Source: Leuctra nigra
Lineage: Eukaryota; Arthropoda; Insecta; Plecoptera; Leuctridae
Assembly (NCBI GenBank): GCA_934045905.1
Contig: OW203768.1
Span: 11,560,316 to 11,624,315, forward strand
Direction of reading: 5' to 3'
Length of the DNA stretch: 64,000 nt
Shown: one piece after another, positions 58,932 through 64,000 of the stretch
How positions within the stretch are numbered: the stretch's first letter is position 1
How the letters are laid out: each line of letters opens with the position of its first letter
Translations under genes and position numbers: made by a program
The notes under the pieces: generated by a model
Seen by the model: the letters and a program-made list of their open reading frames with translations, nothing else
What the model was told of the DNA's origin: nothing
Databases searched by the model: none

Positions 58932-61900
58932 AATATTTTAAGACTGTTCGTCAACCCCGTATTGTTGCAAAACCTCCATAATGTTTCAGAGATCAGCAAC
59001 ACTGCGGCAGCTCGATTCAAAATACATTTCGTTTAACAATTCAGCGGTTGCATTCAAATTCACGGAAAACTAGAACGTTTCTTCACCATTTCCCGCTGAT
59101 TTTATTCAAACTCCACATTAATCGAATGTGTCTTCTACACTTGAACGGGGTTTTGTTCTCCGCAGGTCGATTTATCACTCGCCAAAACAGCTGCATTCTG
59201 GGAAGAATATGTTGCAGAGTTACTGCGTCGTATCAGGCGAGCTGAACTGATAGCTGAGACGTAGCTTGGATAGCTTCATATTTCACGGATATTACTATCC
59301 TAATACAGATAGCAGGAGCATAACATCTACAAATAAGACTTAATATTCATTGGATATGTATACGATTTCACGGATTTGAATACGTCAAAGTTTACTTGGA
59401 AGCAAAAAGTTTAACCATTCATGTTTACCGGTCGTCAAATATGTATTTTTACAACTATTAAAAAACACACCTCCAGATATGGAACCAATTTCCCTTCTTT
59501 TGTAATGCATTATCGTAAACTGAGAATCATAAAAGCAGAGGATGAAAACTCCACCGGTTTGTGGTATTACGTCACGACTGTATAAAAATTCAATAATTTT
59601 TGGGTATCTATGTTTTATAAACATTCTCCCAATAGCCTATAAAAAAACTTATTTTGCTTATAAAAAAAGAAAAATTAGTGAATTTGAAACCGTCTTTGAA
59701 ATGAAATATTCTGTTTTCATAACTTTTGAGTTATGATAGTTGAACCCGGGTGATGATAAAATCTTATTAGAAGAGGGATTTGTGGAAAATATGGACCTAC
59801 ACAAAAATAGATGTGACTGATAATGTGCAATTGACACACTCGCTTTGCTCTCTTTTTTATTTATTTATTTTATTGGTTCATCGATGTCTACAAAGGAATC
59901 AGAATCAGTTATAAAGCAGAATGTTTATAGAATCGCTACGAAATATTGAACTTCCAAACAAACCTACATAGATAATAGATCCGTATGTAAAATCTATAAC
60001 GTTTTCCGTCACTGAAAGATACAATATAAGATTTCTCTTCCCTTGGAGAATATATCTGGATACTCGACTTTATACTTTTCTTTAATCTCGTAACGAGAGA
60101 TTTTTAACCTAGTTTCTACAGTTCAGAAAGTTCTTCAGTGTTTGACCCCTGGTTATTATTAATAGAACGTTTTAAGATCTTTGAAATATGTAACTCTTTT
60201 ACATCCAGTCCCAACCAATTAGCTTTCCCGTCGGTAAAGAGAAGAACTCTTAATTAGAATTTAAAAAAGTATCTGAAGAGGGGGGTGGGGGTGGCATTAA
60301 AACGAGGGGTGGGGGAATTGCGAGGGAAAAACCTCTTCGTGGTTGAGAGAGCGGAACGTGGTCGTGAGGAAAAGCAGAAAGTGATAATGTTGAAAGACTG
60401 AGGAGGGGATTAAGGGATGAAGATATTAAGGAATGATGTAACACAAAGAGAAAAGTGCAGGTGATGGGAAAAGGTTGGAGAGAAAAATGCGATAATAGAA
60501 GTTGAAGGAGGAATGTGTGACGGGAATTTTTTTACCCCGTGGGAACGATTTTTTGCTTTTAAGAAGGGGGCTGTAATCGTAAGTACCCAAATTGATATTG
60601 GCGCAGAGATCAATATTTTAGTGAAAAACGTATACTCTTTCTTAAGGTTATGTATAAAAATATTTATAAAATATTCTATGTGTCAAAGTAGAATTAGTAA
60701 ATATCGTAGTATTTTTAAGAACATTTTTTAATTGAAACATTTAAACTGTATGTACAAAATTTCGTTTATTCCTCATGAGTCTTGGAACTTTTATATTCAT
60801 AAATGTTTTATATGTAGGTATACAAAAAGTCACACCCAAGTGCAATATCCCAATTGACAAATAATACTTCAGCTAAATGGTACAAATTAGAAATCTATGT
60901 TCAAACAACCATACTAATAATGCACAATAATGTTCATTGTTCAAGCATTTGGACGATTAACCTCGCGCGTACATTTTATAATGATCTTCCCAAAACACGC
61001 CCAGTTTTCACGCCAATTCGTATTAAATTACTTTAAAACACTAGTCGGTTCCATGAATTTAAATGATGCACACGAAAAAGAGTTAACCACTTAATTCCTT
61101 GTACCTCACTACTAATGGTGACAGAAACAGGACGACATTTTAATGTATTTTAATCTTGTATCCTTCTGTAAGTACGCACTCCAATAAATTGCTTCGTCAC
61201 TTGGTATTCCTATAATTATACGACTTGTCATTGGAGTGTTTCTGTAAATGTTGCACTGACATAAACAGAGCCCTTATTGGTAGTTTCCGAACAAACATCC
61301 TGAAGCAAGCAGGTATATGATCAACTCAGATTTAATTAGTAACTGAAGTGTAGTAATTGCATGCCCTACTTGTTGATTACCTGATTGAAGTCTGCTGCAG
61401 AATTCAAGCCCTTTAAACAAAAGAAATACATATAATTAAAACAAGGTTATTTGATATCACGTTCTCGTATATTCCAGTAAATTCTTGCTAGCAAAAAGGG
61501 AATACGATGTAAAATGGAATTTGTTTGTAGTGTTCGTCTATAATTAAAATCATCAATAATATTCAGATGAAAATAGAAAACTGAGAGCGAATTGACATTT
61601 AAAATACTGAAATTGGATCATTTTATAATTACAAGCGTTGTACACAAGTCATAAGAGAAATTGGCTATCGTCATTCACTCAGACATGAAAGCACAAAAAA
61701 AAACATTTCCCACGTTTTTTTAGAAAGATAATTTTAGTAATACCATTTGATAAAAAAAAACTGTATCGTCCAGCAAATGCAGGAAAACTAAAATTAATCC
61801 TGAATTAATCCTGAAGTGGTGTTTCTACTTCTATAATACTCCACAACTTCTGATTTCCAACCGTTGTTTTAATTGCCTTAAAAAGCTTAGTTTCATATTG

Positions 61901-62416
61901 TTAATTAAGCCTATGATTAGGCATATCTTGAGTATAGATTCAAATCATTGCTCAGCAAGATTCAGTCTTTAGTAACTATTATGTTCCCATTCACTAATAC
62001 AGAAACTATATTTATCTCAATAAATGTGTATGATATAAGACACGGCTTCAAATGACACCAAGCCATAAAACCATCCGTCTCTTTCATAAACCCCCAGCAT
62101 GTTTTAATTGAAACATGATGTCACAAAGTAGCCGCAAACAAAATCGGTTCGGTGTCCCCTCCACTTACTCGTCATCATCAAAGGCCTTCTAATTAAGGCT
62201 GCTTCTACAACAATTATCGCACGCCCTACTTGCTACTAACACATTGGTTAATGTGGTAATCAACTTGCCACCTTCATGTTAGGTCGAGACTGGCAACACA
62301 ATTACATGGGAAACAAGGGCTCAGCATAAAGCAGCGAAGTAATCGCTAATTGCAGTGTTCAACACTATGTTCACGTCATTGTCAATATTCACTGGGGTGT
62401 AATATTGCAGTAGAGT
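58932..62416. other. Long intergenic stretch, no gene supported
   Basis: A G-rich segment at 60277-60330 and a TTTA tract near 59856. Short frames are low in complexity. Confidence 0.4.
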
Positions 62417-62463
62417 ATGATGCAGATATTGTTGTGGTTCAGTGTTAAAGGGGCGTAAGTGTT
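62417..62463 (+). repeat. 47-bp direct repeat, first copy
   Basis: atgatgcagatattgttgtg, then agtgttaaaggggcgtaagt, with a few differences from 63751-63797. The two copies flank the retrotransposon fragment between them. Confidence 0.85.
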
Positions 62464-62649
62464 AAGGGGATTCGATACCGTGTGTCCAGTTTGATGTCTA
62501 CGTTTGACCTAAAAAGACGGCAAGTCGACGGAAGCGCCATTTATTTTCCGGGAAAAATGAGGTTAGGTAACTTTCAGAACAATTATCTTGACAGTGTTTT
62601 TAACTACAATGATTCTCGATGATCAAGTTCTTCTTGCTTGAGGTTATGT

Positions 62650-63320
62650 TATAATAATAATCTTTAATCCTTTTTTTTCCAAATTACAGTGGGTTAAGGA
62701 GGTAAATACAAGGGCCTAATTAATGAAACCGGCTGGCCGGGCCTGACGTTTCTTCTGTATTCTCTTCATCTTCATCATCTTCTTCTCCATCTTCAACTTC
62801 TTCTCCTCCTTCCTCCTCAACTTTTTCTACAAGTCTTCTCCATATGTCCACGTCTTCCCACCACTTTTCATCTCTGATCTTCATCCACGACTCCCCTCTC
62901 TCTTCCACAGCCGCCACCACTCCATTCATCCACTTTGTTCTTGGTCTTCCTCTCTTTCTTTTCCCATCAATTGCTGCTCGCTCTGCCTCCCTCCTTGGAA
63001 TTCTTTCCGGTGCCATTCCTTTCCATCGTCTATACCACCTCAACCTCTCTTTTCCCAATTTGAAACCTAGAGCCTCCACTCCCAGATCTTTCCTTATCTT
63101 TGTACTTCTTACCTTGTCAAGTTTTGTCAATCCTGCTAAACTTCTTAAAAACTTCATCTCTGCCCCTTGTAATTTCACTTCTTCCTTCCCTCCCATTGGC
63201 CAGGTTACTGCTGCATAAGTTAAGATCGGTACAAAGTACATCTTGTACAGTAGTACCTTACACCTACGTGGCATGTCTTCGTTCCACAACAGTTTCCTCA
63301 CACTCTGATAAAACCCTTTA
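62650..63320 (-). mobile_element. 3' fragment of a second non-LTR retrotransposon
   Basis: Minus strand: the end of an ORF2 (stop near 62720), then a short untranslated tail ending in ggattaaagattattattat (about 62654-62673), a usual LINE 3' terminus. Sequence upstream of about 63320 no longer matches, which marks 5' truncation. Confidence 0.8.
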
Positions 63321-63349
63321 AATAAAAAAATAATTAGTAGACTTGACAC
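62720..63349 (-). CDS. Non-LTR retrotransposon ORF2, C-terminal part
   Basis: A 209-codon frame. From about residue 13 on (YQSVRKLLWNEDMPRRCK) it reads like the region after the reverse transcriptase core: LYKMYFVPILTYAAVTWPM (about 35-53) is the equivalent of the common 'YGSETW' segment, and GKRKRGRPRTKWMNGV (about 128-143) is the well-known basic tail motif. The extreme C-terminus is an acidic, low-complexity run (EEEGGEEVEDGEEDDEDEE). The first dozen residues are likely read-through from flanking DNA. No catalytic motif is present. The clade cannot be set from this part. Confidence 0.75.
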   Translation of the reverse strand: MSSLLIIFLFKGFYQSVRKLLWNEDMPRRCKVLLYKMYFVPILTYAAVTWPMGGKEEVKLQGAEMKFLRSLAGLTKLDKVRSTKIRKDLGVEALGFKLGKERLRWYRRWKGMAPERIPRREAERAAIDGKRKRGRPRTKWMNGVVAAVEERGESWMKIRDEKWWEDVDIWRRLVEKVEEEGGEEVEDGEEDDEDEENTEETSGPASRFH

Positions 63350-63750
63350 TCAAATTTAAAAGTTTTCTGTTTTCTGTTTGTGAAGTGTTCACGAAAGATC
63401 GCCCTCAATGTTTCAAAATATGACACTTACTGAAAACGCTTTACGGCATAACCGAGAAACTGTGACCAAAGAAACACATTTTCAGCCCAGGTTCAGCACA
63501 ATACAAAAATATTAAACACAAAGTGATTCTAAACAAGAAAAATCTTTCTTATTTTTCACCACGTTTCTTCACATGTCATTAACCCTGTACAAAACACCTC
63601 TAAATCGGTGCTACAGTCAATGCATTCATCCTTTTCGTTCTTCGTATTTCACGCAATTTTTTACATTCGTTTTGGTAGTCACGGTCTTTCTAATGCTGTT
63701 TATTTGATTAGATTCTCTTAATTGTTCACTTGATTACTTGAGTAGAAGCC

Positions 63751-63797
63751 ATGATGCAGATATTGTTGTGGGCTTAGTGTTAAAGGGGCGTAAGTGT
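63751..63797 (+). repeat. 47-bp direct repeat, second copy
   Basis: Partner of 62417-62463, 1334 bp downstream. Too long for an ordinary target-site duplication. Confidence 0.85.
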
Positions 63798-64000
63798 CAG
63801 AGTGTAGTTAGAGTGTAGTTAGTGATTTTGTATTGAGTATTGGGTAGGAAGTAGGAACGGGTCGGACCGTTAGGTTTAAGGGCCTTTTACACAGTTTACG
63901 AACTTTTTCAGTTGTTTTCCGTGCCTTTTTTCTTTCTATCACTGTTTTACGGACCCTTTTACTTGTTTATCTGGGTCGTTTGAACCCAGTCCACCTCTGT

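Overview
This is eukaryotic DNA, AT-rich and full of transposable elements. It is most likely from an arthropod and probably an insect. The reasons are insect-style non-LTR retrotransposon fragments, tRNA-derived SINE copies with a B-box-like end, many inverted-repeat elements, and the absence of any operon or dense coding. I could not recognise one complete host protein-coding gene. Only two short open frames (17220-17600 minus and 55933-56115 plus) look at all like host exons, and both are weak. Species cannot be fixed from the sequence alone.

Layout. 1-3700: a SINE copy, a 5'-truncated non-LTR retrotransposon with an intact reverse transcriptase frame (minus strand) and a second SINE copy. 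3700-9780: AT-rich sequence with a hairpin next to CTAG and a GTT microsatellite. 9781-10760: a striking minisatellite of 31 copies of a 21-bp core separated by short (2 bp) or long (16-17 bp) linkers. 12128-12450: a 161-bp tandem duplication. 13330-14592: copy X of a composite element that begins with a perfect hairpin and ends in a long inverted repeat. 15851-18170: one copy (A) of a dispersed family ending in CTAG, two MITE copies and a short ORF. 20400-22790: tRNA-like units and a 942-bp tandem duplication. 24018-24741: a large foldback with 310-bp arms. 25838-27520: CTAG-family copy B, a second foldback type and fragment Z of the composite element. 32704-35650: copy Y of the composite element, the fullest one, with 198-bp arms, a tRNA-like sequence in the loop and a five-copy 118-bp tandem array. 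36700-50063: a possible LTR retrotransposon start, CTAG-family copies C, D and E, another inverted repeat, a third SINE and a G-rich minisatellite. 52500-64000: a 179-bp duplication, a MITE split by CTAG-family copy F, a perfect 27-bp hairpin, and 3' fragments of two further non-LTR retrotransposons.

How the parts relate. The window is best read as layers of mobile DNA. Two families dominate. One is the dispersed CTAG-ended family (copies A-F), whose 3' end shares a 22-base stretch (20 matches) with the unit of the 9781-10760 minisatellite, which suggests the array grew from such an end. The other is the composite hairpin-array-foldback element (X, Y, Z). Its 118-bp repeats each carry TGACGTCA, ACTTCCGG and ATGGC/GCGGC-like motifs side by side. 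Both families, and a third repeat near 20450, share a short module resembling 'gatcgatctgaaattttgca'. The MITE interrupted by copy F gives a relative age: the MITE was there first.
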